Of a stretch of DNA of 64,000 nt, positions 52,767 to 62,267 are shown one piece after another. The stretch is from Sphingomonas oleivorans (lineage in GTDB: Bacteria > Pseudomonadota > Alphaproteobacteria > Sphingomonadales > Sphingomonadaceae), in contig NZ_NWBU01000004.1 in NCBI RefSeq assembly GCF_003050615.1, positions 806,001-870,000 on the forward strand. Direction: 5' to 3'. The notes below the pieces were generated by a model. That model ran no database searches. It had not been told where the DNA came from and saw nothing but the letters and a program-made list of their open reading frames with translations. The number at the start of each line of letters is the position of its first letter. Position 1 is the stretch's first letter. The position numbers and the translations under genes are program-made.

Positions 52767-54444
52767 GGCGCGAACCACGGTGAAGACGGCCTCCCGCCAG
52801 CTTCGCTGTGCGATCTATACGCGCAAGTCGACCGAGGACGGGCTGGAACAGGAATTCAACAGCCTCGATGCGCAGCGCGAAGCCTGCGCCGCTTATGTCC
52901 TCAGCCAGCGTCATGAAGGCTGGACCCTGGTGCCGGGTCGCTATGACGATGGCGGCTTCTCCGGCGGCACGATGGAGCGCCCCGGGCTCAAGCGGCTGCT
53001 CGCCGATATCGAAGCAGGTCGCGTCGACGTGATCGTCGTCTACAAGGTCGATCGCCTCACCCGCAGCTTGGCCGACTTCGCCAAAATCGTCGACGTGCTC
53101 GACGCGCGCGGCGCCAGCTTCGTCTCGATCACCCAGGCGTTCAACACCACCAGCAGCATGGGGCGGCTCACGCTCAACGTGCTCTTGTCCTTCGCCCAGT
53201 TCGAGCGCGAGGTCACCGGCGAGCGCATCCGCGACAAGATCGCGGCGTCCAAGAAGAAGGGGCTATGGATGGGCGGGCCCGTCCCGCTCGGCTATGAGGT
53301 CCGCGACCGCAAGCTGGTCGTGAACCAGGCCGAAGCCGAACTCGTCCGCCACATCATGCGCCGCTACATTGCGCTGCGCTCGGTCAACGAGCTCGTCGAG
53401 GAACTTGCCCGGGACGGGCATCGCACCAAGGTCCAGCGCCGTGCCAGCGGGCCGCACAAGGGCGGATGCCCCTTCCACCGCGGCACGCTCTACCATCTGC
53501 TCGCCAACCGCATCTATCTGGGCCAGATCGTCCACAAAGGGGTCGCCCATCCCGGCGAGCATGAAGCCATTGTCCCGCCCGATCTCTGGGACGCGGTCCA
53601 GGACAAGCTCGCGGCACGAGGCCCGGGTCGGATCGTCAAGCGCGAGGGGCTCCACCGCTCCGCGCTCACGGGGATCCTGGTCGACGGTCTCGGCCGGCCG
53701 ATGACGCCGAACCATGCGGTCAAGGGCGCGAAGCGCTATCACTATTATGTCACGCGCGAACCCTCCGCGGCCGAGCCCGCCTGGCGTGTTGCTGCGCAGG
53801 ACATCGAGCGCATCGTTGCCGCACGCGTCGAAGCGCTGCTGCGCGACCGCAATCGTCTCGCCCGACTCGTGGCTGCGGTCGATCCAAGGCAGGTCGAAAC
53901 GGTGGCCGCCGCCGCAGAACGATTGGCGACAACACAGGCGATCCTCGCCGATCCAGCGGCGATTGGCCTCGAGCAGATCGGCCTGCATGAGGATCGCATC
54001 GAGATTATTCTCCGCGCGCGCGATCTGCTCCGGGCCTGCAATGTCACGGTCGAGGACGACCTTGAGGAGCGCATCACCCTTACCGCACCCGTGTCCCGCG
54101 TCCGGCGCGGACATGAGCTGCGGCTGGTCATCCCTGGAGAGGGTCCAGCGGAGCCACCAGTGGCTGGGCGGAACGAGCGTCTGGTCGCCTTGCTGGCCGA
54201 AGCGATCGAAGTGCGAGACAGCCTATTGGCGGCACCCGGTCGATCACTGCATCAGATCGCCCATACCCAAGGCAAATGCCGCAAGCGGCTCGCGAAGCTC
54301 ATCCGGCTGAGCTGGCTGGTACCCGAGATCGTCCGCGCCATCCTCGAGGGCAGCCAGCCCGCGACGCTCACCCCGCGTGCGCTTCTGGACGCGGAGCTTG
54401 CCCTCGACTGGCGCGCGCAACGCGCCGCGCTCGGGATGCCGTAG
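52759..54444 (+). CDS. Large serine recombinase
   Basis: This 561-residue site-specific recombinase has a resolvase domain (CAIYTRKSTEDGLEQEFNSLDAQ with catalytic Ser 24, then VDRLTRSLADFAKIVDVLDARGASFVSITQAFNTTSSMGRLTLNVLLSFAQFERE), a recombinase domain (VPLGYEVRDRKLVVNQAEAELV) and a zinc-ribbon/coiled-coil C-terminal region. Members integrate or excise phage-like and conjugative elements. It is the last gene of the DUF3489-DUF2924-recombinase set. The tRNA-Leu gene lies 356 bases further, so the element may end here, but no attachment repeat was found by eye. Confidence 0.94.
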   Translation: MAKARTTVKTASRQLRCAIYTRKSTEDGLEQEFNSLDAQREACAAYVLSQRHEGWTLVPGRYDDGGFSGGTMERPGLKRLLADIEAGRVDVIVVYKVDRLTRSLADFAKIVDVLDARGASFVSITQAFNTTSSMGRLTLNVLLSFAQFEREVTGERIRDKIAASKKKGLWMGGPVPLGYEVRDRKLVVNQAEAELVRHIMRRYIALRSVNELVEELARDGHRTKVQRRASGPHKGGCPFHRGTLYHLLANRIYLGQIVHKGVAHPGEHEAIVPPDLWDAVQDKLAARGPGRIVKREGLHRSALTGILVDGLGRPMTPNHAVKGAKRYHYYVTREPSAAEPAWRVAAQDIERIVAARVEALLRDRNRLARLVAAVDPRQVETVAAAAERLATTQAILADPAAIGLEQIGLHEDRIEIILRARDLLRACNVTVEDDLEERITLTAPVSRVRRGHELRLVIPGEGPAEPPVAGRNERLVALLAEAIEVRDSLLAAPGRSLHQIAHTQGKCRKRLAKLIRLSWLVPEIVRAILEGSQPATLTPRALLDAELALDWRAQRAALGMP

Positions 54445-54800
54445 CGGTCGCACATCCTCAAGTGCCTCGGCGGGCGCTGCGCGACAGCGCCCTTGCGCGT
54501 TTGCGGATGGGTCGCTGGCTCCCCCAGAGTCGGTCTTCCCTGACCCGGTCATGCCGAAATGGCCGCCGACTGCCTGCTTCCCGCTCAGTCCTGCGGGAGA
54601 CGCATAGACCTCACTTGCACGAGTTGAGGTCAGTCATTTGCCCACCAGAGACACGGGCAGATATTCTGCAGGCAAAGTCCGGAGCAGAGACACCGCTCGC
54701 CTCACCTGCAAATCGGGAGCCGGCAAAGCCTCGGAAAATGGGGGAGAATTCCCGGAGCACCCAGGAATTATCTAATTATCCCAATAACTTAGAGTGTTTG
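54445..54800. other. Intergenic region between recombinase and tRNA-Leu
   Basis: The region contains a seven-base-stem inverted repeat (54607-54613 with 54625-54631) and an AT-rich stretch just before the tRNA 3' end. If the island has an attachment site it should be in or near this stretch. No gene is visible. Confidence 0.4.
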
Positions 54801-54887
54801 GTGCGGTCGAGAAGACTCGAACTTCCACGGCCTTTCGGCCACAACGACCTCAACGTTGCGCGTCTACCAGTTCCGCCACGACCGCAC
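54801..54887 (-). tRNA. tRNA-Leu (anticodon GAG)
   Basis: The minus strand folds into an 87-base class II tRNA. It has a seven-base acceptor stem (GTGCGGT with its complement), a D arm with GGTAGACGC, an anticodon stem CAACG/CGTTG with loop TTGAGGT (anticodon GAG), a long variable arm (GGCCGAAAGGCC) and a T arm GTTCGAGTC. CCA is not encoded. Confidence 0.95.
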
Positions 54888-54977
54888 GTGAAAACCGGGT
54901 TTGTCACCCGGCGATCTGGAGAGGGGCGCGCATTAACAGAGGAATTCGGGGTCTGCAACAGGCTTCGCACCCAAATC

Positions 54978-56081
54978 TCAATAGAGGAACATCGGCATGC
55001 CCTCGACCCGCATCAGCTTCGCGCGATAATGATAGGGATCATAGAGGCCCTCCACATCCACCGACCGGGTCGATCGAAGCAGCGTGTCGGCCGGAACATG
55101 ATCATATCGGCCCTGATTCAGCGTCACCATCCGCCCCATCCGCCGGGAGTGGATCAACTGCACCGCCAGCCCGCCGAAAGCGAATCCTACCATCCGGTCG
55201 AGCGCGTCCGGCTCGCCCGCGCGCATCAGATAGGCGAGTTCCTGCACCACCGTTCCCTGCCCCGTACGCGCCTCGAGATGCTTGGCGAGGCGATGGCCGA
55301 CGCCCGCCAGCAGCCGCTGGCTGGCGGATTTGGCGATGTCGCTCTTGTCGGGCAGCGCCTCGCCGACGATCGAGGCGCCCTCCGAGATCACGCAGACGGC
55401 ATAATTTGCGGGCCGCGACTTCTTGTCCGCGACGATCAGCGGCACGAGCCGGTCAAGATCGACCGGCACTTCGGAGATCAGCGTGCGATCGACCTGGGCG
55501 AGAAAGCCCGATAGCAGCGCGGTCTCGCCGCTGCGCCGGCCGAACAGCTCGATCACCGCGATCCGCTCATGACTCTCGGTCGTCGTCCGCAGCGCATTGA
55601 TCGCCTCCACCGAGCGAGTGACCGCGGTCGAGAAGCCGATGCAATAATCGGTGCCGAACACGTCGTTGTCCATCGTCTTGGGGATGGAGATGATCGGATA
55701 GCCGAGCCCCGCCAGATGGGCAGAGAAGCGCAGCGTTCCGTCGCCGCCGAGCGTGATCATCGCATCCACGCCCATCGCGTCGAGCACGCGCAGCACATGA
55801 TCGGTCCGGTCGCCTTCCGGCGCGGTGCGCGGATCGACGCGCGATGTGTGGAGGATGGTGCCGCCCATGCGGTCAATGCCGCGCACCCGCTCGCGATCGA
55901 GCTTGTAGCTATAGGCCGCAATACTCGCCGGGTCCTCCGGATCGATCTTCAGGAAGCCGCCCCAGCCCCGGCGGAACCCGATCACCTCCCAGCCGAGATC
56001 GATCGCGGAAAGCGTGATCGAGCGGATGCAGGGATTGAGCCCCGGCACATCACCGCCGCCCGTCAGGATCCCGATGCGCAT
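54978..56081 (-). CDS. pfkA: 6-phosphofructokinase
   Basis: A 367-residue phosphofructokinase that phosphorylates fructose-6-phosphate in glycolysis. Motifs are MRIGILTGGGDVPGLN at the start, GGDGT at 112-116, IPKTMDND at 133-140, and the substrate-binding stretch FGRRSGETALLSGF. GGDG is typical of ATP users and the Lys in PKTMDND is typical of pyrophosphate users, so the phosphate donor is uncertain. AAGGAGG lies five bases before the ATG at 56081; a longer reading overlaps the MATE gene and is rejected. It is divergent from the MATE exporter. Confidence 0.92.
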   Translation of the reverse strand: MRIGILTGGGDVPGLNPCIRSITLSAIDLGWEVIGFRRGWGGFLKIDPEDPASIAAYSYKLDRERVRGIDRMGGTILHTSRVDPRTAPEGDRTDHVLRVLDAMGVDAMITLGGDGTLRFSAHLAGLGYPIISIPKTMDNDVFGTDYCIGFSTAVTRSVEAINALRTTTESHERIAVIELFGRRSGETALLSGFLAQVDRTLISEVPVDLDRLVPLIVADKKSRPANYAVCVISEGASIVGEALPDKSDIAKSASQRLLAGVGHRLAKHLEARTGQGTVVQELAYLMRAGEPDALDRMVGFAFGGLAVQLIHSRRMGRMVTLNQGRYDHVPADTLLRSTRSVDVEGLYDPYHYRAKLMRVEGMPMFLY

Positions 56082-56174
56082 GCAGCCTCCTTTCGACCCC
56101 GATATGGTCATCCAGTCCACCAATGCCGTCGCGCCCAACTGGTTTCCACGCCCGCCCGATCCGCCTATTCCCGG

Positions 56175-57542
56175 ATGATGCGCCCCGCCCTCCCCGAAAT
56201 CGCCGCCGAGGCGCGCCGCCAGCTCAGCCTGGCCTGGCCGGTGATGCTGACCAGCCTGAACTGGACGCTGATGCACCTGATCGACGTCGCGATCGTCGGC
56301 CAATTCGGGACAAGCGAGCTCGGCTCGCTCGCGGCGGGGCGCACGCTCACCTTCATCACCATCGTCATGGGCCTGGCGGCGCTGTCCGGCGTGCTCGTCC
56401 ATAGCGCGCGGGCGGATGGCGCGCGGGACGCGCGCGCCACGGGCGACTATTTCCGGGCCGGCCTGATCTTCGCGCTGGGGCTGGGCATCGCCTGTATGGC
56501 GGTGCTGCTATTCTGGGCCGGGCCGCTGATCCGGCTCGCAGGCGTGGCACCGGACATGGCGGAAGGCGGCACGGCGGTGGTGCGTGCGATGGCGCTCGCC
56601 TATCCTGCCCAATTCCTGCTGGCCGCCGCTGCCCATTTCCTCGAAGGCGTCAGCCGCCCGCGCCGCGTGACGGTGGTGAACCTCGCCATGCTCCCGCTCA
56701 ACGCGCTGCTCGCCTGGGCCTGGGTCGGCGGCCATCTCGGCCTGCCGGCGCTGGGCGCGGTCGGCGCGGCGCTGGCGACCGCCACCGTCTCGGCGCTGGG
56801 TGCGGCGGCCATGCTCGTATCGGCCTGGACCTTGCCCGATGCGGGACCACGCGGCGTGCGCGATCTTTCGGCTCCGGCCTGGCGCCGGGCAGTGGCGGAT
56901 ACGCCCGCGCTGATCCGTTTCGGCACCGTGCCCGCGCTCGCCTCGGGGCTGGAGCTGGCGGGATTTTCCTGGCTGATCGCATTGTCGACCCAGCTCGGCG
57001 CGGTCAGCGCGGCTGCCTTCCAGACGGTCTTCTCGCTGCACAACCTCGCATTCTCCATGGCGCTGGGCTTCGGATCGGCGGCGGGCGTGCGCGTCGGCAA
57101 TGCGGTAGGCGCGCAGGACTATGGCGCAGCGCTGCCCCGCAGCCTGATCGCGGCGGGGCTGGCGGTGATCGGCATGGGCGCCCTCAGCCTGTTCCTCTTC
57201 CTCGGCAGTGATCCTGCCGTCCGGCCCTTCACCAATGATCCGGCGGTGGCGCGGCTCGCGGCCGGGCTGCTGGCGCTGCTCGCGCCCTTCATGATCTTCG
57301 ATGGGCTGCAGCTCGTCTTCGTCTATGTGCTGCGCTCGCTCGGCGATCAGGTAGCCGCCGGAATCAACGGCATATTCGCCTTCTTCCTCGTCACCGGCGG
57401 GCTCGGCTGGTGGCTGGTGCGCGCCGGCCTTGGCGCGCCGGCGCTGATCGTCGCCTCGGCTGCGGGCATGGTGGTCGCCGCCCTGCTCCAGGGCGGGCGG
57501 CTATGGTGGGTCAGTTGGCGGCGCCCACGAAGCTCGCGCTGA
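56175..57542 (+). CDS. MATE-family multidrug/Na+ antiporter
   Basis: A 455-residue inner-membrane protein with twelve hydrophobic helices and the MATE halves [29 protein letters not shown] and [48 protein letters not shown] is a conserved loop of the family. It should export organic cations or toxic metabolites in exchange for Na+ or H+. The start ATGATG at 56175 begins the conserved part. Its last 32 bases overlap the end of the convergent zinc-ribbon gene. Confidence 0.92.
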   Translation: MMRPALPEIAAEARRQLSLAWPVMLTSLNWTLMHLIDVAIVGQFGTSELGSLAAGRTLTFITIVMGLAALSGVLVHSARADGARDARATGDYFRAGLIFALGLGIACMAVLLFWAGPLIRLAGVAPDMAEGGTAVVRAMALAYPAQFLLAAAAHFLEGVSRPRRVTVVNLAMLPLNALLAWAWVGGHLGLPALGAVGAALATATVSALGAAAMLVSAWTLPDAGPRGVRDLSAPAWRRAVADTPALIRFGTVPALASGLELAGFSWLIALSTQLGAVSAAAFQTVFSLHNLAFSMALGFGSAAGVRVGNAVGAQDYGAALPRSLIAAGLAVIGMGALSLFLFLGSDPAVRPFTNDPAVARLAAGLLALLAPFMIFDGLQLVFVYVLRSLGDQVAAGINGIFAFFLVTGGLGWWLVRAGLGAPALIVASAAGMVVAALLQGGRLWWVSWRRPRSSR

Positions 57543-58314
57543 TCGAGCGGGCGGTGCGCGGCACGTCCACCGCCGCCGAATCGAATTCCGCGCTGGATCC
57601 GGCGGGCAGCAGCCGCACCGGCCGTACGATCGTCCAGCTATAGACGATCCGCCCCTGCGCATCGCGCAGTTCGGCGCGGATATCGGGCACGCGCTGGGCG
57701 CTATCGGTGCGGTTGACCACGCGACCGCTGACAGCGGCGAGCGCATCGCCGCCTTCCCCGCCGATCGCGCCCCAATCGGGCTCGCGCACAATCTCGATGG
57801 CGAGCGGCACGGGGCGCATGGCGAGCCCCAGCCGCGCCGCCACCTCGTCATAGCCCAATGTCGCGATCGCGGCCGCGACGCCCAGCGCCACCGCCGCCGT
57901 GACGATAGCGAGCGCAATCCACAGCCCCCTGAGCCGCCGGCGCGGGCGGAAGGGCGCCTCATGCGCGAAGGGATCGAAAGCGTCGGGATCGGCCGTCGCC
58001 TGAGCGCCTTCCTCCGCCGGCGGTTCCGCGATCCGGACGGGACGGGAAACGGCCGCGGCGGGCAGTGGTGCTGCCATCTGGCTGAATTCCGGTTCCCGCT
58101 CCGGTTCGGGCTCAAGCTCGGGTGCCGGAGATACGGCTTCGGCAGCGGGCGGCATCGCCTCCTCTGCCGGCTCGGCCAGTTCCGGCGCAAGATCGGACGG
58201 GGCCGCGAACCAGCTATGGCCGCAGGCGGCACAGCGCACCTGCCGGCCGTTCGGGCCGAGCGCCGTATCCGGGATTTCATAGCTGGTCTGGCAGGCGGGG
58301 CAGGTAAGGATCAT
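57511..58314 (-). CDS. Zinc-ribbon (MJ0042-type) membrane protein
   Basis: The 267-residue protein begins [35 protein letters not shown], four cysteines (5, 8, 28, 31) that form the MJ0042 zinc ribbon. A Pro/Glu-rich linker follows, then one transmembrane helix (about 130-152) and a DUF3426-like periplasmic domain ([26 protein letters not shown]). The architecture is common beside ftsE-ftsX in alphaproteobacteria; the function is unknown. It is divergent from ftsE and convergent with the MATE gene, overlapping it by 32 bases. Confidence 0.85.
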   Translation of the reverse strand: MILTCPACQTSYEIPDTALGPNGRQVRCAACGHSWFAAPSDLAPELAEPAEEAMPPAAEAVSPAPELEPEPEREPEFSQMAAPLPAAAVSRPVRIAEPPAEEGAQATADPDAFDPFAHEAPFRPRRRLRGLWIALAIVTAAVALGVAAAIATLGYDEVAARLGLAMRPVPLAIEIVREPDWGAIGGEGGDALAAVSGRVVNRTDSAQRVPDIRAELRDAQGRIVYSWTIVRPVRLLPAGSSAEFDSAAVDVPRTARSISASFVGAAN

Positions 58315-58480
58315 CCGTAGGCAAGCTCGAGCACAGACACGCCGACATAGACGCAACGGCCACTAACCACGCCACCCCGCCCGCCGCAAGCCGCACGATC
58401 TTCCGCACCCGCTTTACGCAAAGGGCGGCGCTGTGCCATGGCGATCCTGATCTCAAGGACGAAGGGGTGCGCCGGGCGCG

Positions 58481-59203
58481 ATGGCCAGCATCGTGCAATT
58501 CGAGAATGTCGGCCTGCGCTACGGCACGGGCGCGGAAATATTGTCGGACCTGAGCTTCAGCCTGGCCAGGGGTTCCTTCCATTTCCTCACCGGACCGTCG
58601 GGCGCGGGCAAGACCTCGCTGCTGCGCCTGCTGTTCCTCGCCCAGCGGCCGAGCCGCGGCCTGATCCGCCTGTTCGGCGAGGATATCGTCACGCTGCCGC
58701 GCGATCGCATGCCGCTGTTCCGCCGGCGCATCGGCGTGGTGTTCCAAGATTTCCGGCTGATCCCCTATCTTTCCGCCTATGACAATGTCGCGCTGCCGCT
58801 GCGCGTCGCGGGCGTGGATGAGGCGGAGATCGCGACGGCGGTGAACGAGATGCTCGCCTGGGTCGGCCTCGGCAGCCGCGCATCGGCACGGCCGGCGACG
58901 CTTTCCGGCGGCGAGCAGCAGCGCGTCGCGATTGCCCGCGCGGTGATCGCCCGGCCCGAACTGCTGGTGGCGGACGAACCCACCGGAAATGTCGATCCGG
59001 ACATGGCCGGCCGACTGCTCTATCTTTTCGAGGCGCTCAACAAGCTCGGCACGACCGTGATCGTCGCGACCCATGACGTGCATCTGCTCGAACGCGTGCC
59101 GGATGCGCGGACGATCCGGCTCGATCGCGGGCGGCTCGACGATCCGGCCGGGATCGTCCGTACCGACATCGCCCGGCCGCTTCCCCGGCGTCCGCTGCGA
59201 TGA
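58481..59203 (+). CDS. ftsE: Cell-division ATP-binding protein FtsE
   Basis: A 240-residue ABC ATPase with Walker [11 protein letters not shown]-loop VFQDFRLIP, signature [14 protein letters not shown], Walker [13 protein letters not shown] and the switch His in VATHD. The start [15 protein letters not shown] is typical for FtsE. With FtsX it forms the divisome complex that activates periplasmic peptidoglycan hydrolases. The stop overlaps the ftsX start as ATGA. The strong ABC signature together with the following FtsX gene makes the assignment secure. Confidence 0.95.
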   Translation: MASIVQFENVGLRYGTGAEILSDLSFSLARGSFHFLTGPSGAGKTSLLRLLFLAQRPSRGLIRLFGEDIVTLPRDRMPLFRRRIGVVFQDFRLIPYLSAYDNVALPLRVAGVDEAEIATAVNEMLAWVGLGSRASARPATLSGGEQQRVAIARAVIARPELLVADEPTGNVDPDMAGRLLYLFEALNKLGTTVIVATHDVHLLERVPDARTIRLDRGRLDDPAGIVRTDIARPLPRRPLR

Positions 59204-60099
59204 GCGCCGCCAGTACCGCCATGCGCGCCAGCAACCGGCGCCTGCTGCCCGAGGGGCGGCTGGAAGGGCCGCTGCCTTGGCTGATCGCGATCATGATGTT
59301 CCTGATGGTGCTCGCCGCAGCACTCGGCCTGGGGCTGGGCCGCGCCGCCGCGAGCCTGGCGGACGCGCTCGCCGGGCGCGTCACCGTGCAAATCGTCGAG
59401 GGCGATCCCCGCGCGCGCGAAGCGCAGGCCCGCGCCGCCCAGTCCGAGCTCGGGAGGATCGCCGGCATCCGTGCCGTGCGCCGCGTGGACGATGCGGAGA
59501 TGCGCGCGCTGCTCGAACCCTGGCTCGGCAATATTGTAAACCATGGCGACGATCTGCCGCTGCCCGCCATGATCGACGTCGATATCGCGCCGGGCGAGCA
59601 ATGGCGGCTGGCAGCGATCGGCCGAACGCTGGCGAGGATCGCGCCCGCTGCGCGGATCGACGATCATGGCCGCTCGCTCGCCCCGCTCGCCGGCCTCATC
59701 GCCTCGCTCACCTGGCTCGCTATCGCGATCGTGCTGCTGATGGCGACGGCGACCGGCTTCGTCGTCGTGCTCGCCACCCGTTCCGCGCTCGACACGCATC
59801 ATGCGACGATCGAGGTGCTGCACCTGCTGGGCGCTACCGATAGCCAGATCGCTCGGCTGTTCCAGCGGCGGATCGCGCTTGATGCCTTGCTCGGCGGCGC
59901 GATCGGCCTCGCCTGCGCCGCGCCCGTCATCTTCCTGCTCGGGCTACGGCTCGGCGCGCTGGGATCGGAACTGGCCGGAACGGTGGCGCTGTGGCCGGCG
60001 GCCTGGCTGCTGCTCGGCGCACTGCCGCTTGCCGGTGCCGGGCTCGCGACGATCGCGACGCGCAGGACCGTGCTTGGCGCGTTGAGGCGAACATCATGA
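59200..60099 (+). CDS. ftsX: Cell-division protein FtsX
   Basis: The 299-residue product has four membrane helices with a large periplasmic loop after the first (LPWLIAIMMFLMVLAAALGLGLG) and a C-terminal FtsX permease domain (THHATIEVLHLLGATDSQIARLFQRRIALDALLGGAIG), the conserved region that couples to FtsE. Helices two to four follow. Its stop overlaps the start of the YdcF-family gene. It is a membrane partner of FtsE in the divisome. Confidence 0.92.
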   Translation: MSAASTAMRASNRRLLPEGRLEGPLPWLIAIMMFLMVLAAALGLGLGRAAASLADALAGRVTVQIVEGDPRAREAQARAAQSELGRIAGIRAVRRVDDAEMRALLEPWLGNIVNHGDDLPLPAMIDVDIAPGEQWRLAAIGRTLARIAPAARIDDHGRSLAPLAGLIASLTWLAIAIVLLMATATGFVVVLATRSALDTHHATIEVLHLLGATDSQIARLFQRRIALDALLGGAIGLACAAPVIFLLGLRLGALGSELAGTVALWPAAWLLLGALPLAGAGLATIATRRTVLGALRRTS

Positions 60100-60626
60100 T
60101 CGCCCGCATCGTCGCCTTCCTGCTGCTCGTCTATCTGCTCGGCTTCCCGCTCTTCGCGGTCACGCTGCCGACGCCGGCGGGCAATGGTCCGACCGACGCC
60201 ATCGTCGTCCTCACCGGCGGGCGCGGCCGGGTGCAGCATGGGCTTGCGCTGCTGGAGGCGCGGCGCGCCAGGCGGATGCTCGTCTCGGGCGTCGACCGGC
60301 GGGTGAAGCCGCATGAGCTGGCGGCCCAATATGGCGTGCCGAACGGGCTGATCGATTGCTGCGTCGATCTCGGCCATGAATCGGTCGACACCCGCTCCAA
60401 TGCGGAGGAGACCGCCGAATGGCTGCGCGGCCGGCGCTATCGCTCGGTGCGCCTCGTCACTACCGACTGGCATATGCCCCGCGCCCGCTTCGAGCTTGGC
60501 CGGCTGCTCGATCCGGACGTCAGGCTCGTCGCCGATCCCGTGCCCAGCCAGCCTGGGCTGCTCGATCTGGTCCGCGAATATAATAAATATCTGCTGCGCC
60601 GCATCGCGGCTCCCCTCGGAATCTGA
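60096..60626 (+). CDS. YdcF/DUF218-family protein
   Basis: The 176-residue product has one N-terminal membrane helix and a DUF218 domain: GPTDAIVVLTGGRGRVQHGLALLEARRARRMLVSG, then ESVDTRSNAEETAEWLRGRRYRSVRLVTTDWHMPRARFEL. The family includes ElyC/SanA-like envelope proteins; the exact role is unknown. The ATG at 60096 overlaps the ftsX stop, and plsC follows, so this is one division/envelope operon (ftsE-ftsX-ydcF-plsC). Confidence 0.88.
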   Translation: MIARIVAFLLLVYLLGFPLFAVTLPTPAGNGPTDAIVVLTGGRGRVQHGLALLEARRARRMLVSGVDRRVKPHELAAQYGVPNGLIDCCVDLGHESVDTRSNAEETAEWLRGRRYRSVRLVTTDWHMPRARFELGRLLDPDVRLVADPVPSQPGLLDLVREYNKYLLRRIAAPLGI

Positions 60627-60644
60627 AAGACCCTGAAATCCAAT

Positions 60645-61346
60645 ATGGCCCTGCTGCGTTCACTCGCCTTCGCGTTCGTCTTTTATGGTGGAACGATCCT
60701 CACGGTCCTCGTCGCCTTCCCGGTCGCGCTCGCCGGTCCCGCCATGCTCCGCCGCTATGTGCTGTGCTGGGCGCGCTTCCATCGCTGGTGCGCCGCCACC
60801 CTGCTCGGCATCCGCACGCGGCTGGAGGGGACGGTCCCCACCGGCCCCACGCTCGTCGCGGCCAAGCATCAGTCTATGTATGAGACGCTGGAGCTGGTCG
60901 TCCTGCTCGGCGATCCCGCGATCGTGCTCAAGCGCGAGCTGGCGGACATTCCGCTATGGGGCAAGGTGGCGCGGATGCATGGCGTGATCCCGGTCGATCG
61001 CGCAGGCTCCGCCCCAGCGCTCCGCCGCATGCTCGGGGCGGCGCGCGACGCGGTTGCGGGTGGGCGCACCATCCTCATCTTCCCGGAAGGGACGCGCGTC
61101 CTGCCCGGGGAAACGCCGCCGCTCCGCCCAGGCTTTGCCGGCCTCTATCGCCAGCTCGCCCTGCCCGTCGTGCCGGTGGCGCTGGACAGCGGCCGGCTCT
61201 GGCCCCGCGGCCTCGTCAAGCAGGCGGGCACCGTCACCATCCGCTTTGGCGAGCCCATTCCGCCCGGCCTGCCGCGCAAGGCGGCGGAAGCCCGCGTCCA
61301 CGCCGCGATCAACGCGCTCGAACCCGCCTTGCACGCGGAGGGATGA
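60645..61346 (+). CDS. plsC: 1-acyl-sn-glycerol-3-phosphate acyltransferase
   Basis: A 233-residue membrane-bound acyltransferase that makes phosphatidic acid from lysophosphatidate. It has an N-terminal hydrophobic anchor, motif I KHQSMYETLE, motif III FPEGTR, and VPVALDSG near the end. Motif I reads H-x4-E instead of the usual H-x4-D. It is the last gene of the ftsE operon, only 18 bases after the YdcF-family gene and 12 bases from the convergent tyrA. Confidence 0.92.
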   Translation: MALLRSLAFAFVFYGGTILTVLVAFPVALAGPAMLRRYVLCWARFHRWCAATLLGIRTRLEGTVPTGPTLVAAKHQSMYETLELVVLLGDPAIVLKRELADIPLWGKVARMHGVIPVDRAGSAPALRRMLGAARDAVAGGRTILIFPEGTRVLPGETPPLRPGFAGLYRQLALPVVPVALDSGRLWPRGLVKQAGTVTIRFGEPIPPGLPRKAAEARVHAAINALEPALHAEG

Positions 61347-61358
61347 GGCGGCCGGCGC

Positions 61359-62267
61359 CTATTCGTGCGCCCGGCCGAAATCGGGCCGGCTATCGTCCTG
61401 CCCCTGCTCGATGATGCCGCGCCGGATCGCGCGCGTGCGGGAGAAGAGATCGAACAGCGTATCGCCATCCCCCCAGCGGATCGCACGCTGAAGCGCCGTC
61501 AGATCCTCCGAAAAGCGCTGGAGGATTTCGAGCACTGCCTCGCGATTATTGAGGAACACATCACGCCACATGGTGGGATCGGACGCGGCGATACGCGTGA
61601 AGTCGCGAAAGCCACCGGCCGAATATTTGATCACTTCGCTGCGCGTCACCTCCTCCAGGTCGGAAGCGGTGCCGACTATGGTGTAAGCGATCAGATGCGG
61701 CACATGGCTGGTGATGGCGAGCACCAGATCATGATGACGAGGGTCCATGATCTCGACATTGGCACCCAGCGCCTCCCAGAAGGCGCGCAGCCGGACGACG
61801 GCCGCCTCGGGCGCATCGTCGGTCGGCGTGAGGATGCACCAGCGGCCATGGAACAGGCTCGCGAAACCCGCTTCGGGGCCGCTATGCTCGGTGCCGGCAA
61901 CCGGGTGGCCGGGCACGATCGTCGCCTGCGGCAGCGCCGTGCGCAGCGCCTCGATCACGCTCGCCTTCGATCCGCCGACGTCGCTCACGATCGCATCATG
62001 GGGCAGATCGGCAGCGATGGCGGCCGCCGCCGCGCCCATCGCGCCCACCGGCACGCACAATATCACCAGATCGGCGTCGATGACCGACGCGCCCGCCGTA
62101 TCCGCCACATCGTCGAGGAAGCCCAGCGCCTCGGCGCGTGCGCGCACGTCGGGATCGGCATCATGCCCCGTCACGCGCACCGTCGGCATATGCTGGCGCA
62201 CGGCGCGTGCAATGGACGAGCCGATCAGCCCCAGCCCGATGATCGTGACCCGCGCGAAAGGCAGCAT
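61359..62267 (-). CDS. tyrA: Prephenate/arogenate dehydrogenase (TyrA family)
   Basis: The 302-residue enzyme starts with a Rossmann fold (VTIIGLGLIGSSIARAVRQ) and has the TyrA marks VGGSKASVIEALR, PGHPVAGTEHSGPEAG and ITSHVPHLIAYTIV. It oxidatively decarboxylates prephenate or arogenate for tyrosine synthesis; which substrate is used is not clear. It starts one base inside the end of hisC (TGATG), so the two are coupled. The pairing hisC-tyrA is common because the aminotransferase can also work on aromatic acids. Confidence 0.94.
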   Translation of the reverse strand: MLPFARVTIIGLGLIGSSIARAVRQHMPTVRVTGHDADPDVRARAEALGFLDDVADTAGASVIDADLVILCVPVGAMGAAAAAIAADLPHDAIVSDVGGSKASVIEALRTALPQATIVPGHPVAGTEHSGPEAGFASLFHGRWCILTPTDDAPEAAVVRLRAFWEALGANVEIMDPRHHDLVLAITSHVPHLIAYTIVGTASDLEEVTRSEVIKYSAGGFRDFTRIAASDPTMWRDVFLNNREAVLEILQRFSEDLTALQRAIRWGDGDTLFDLFSRTRAIRRGIIEQGQDDSRPDFGRAHE

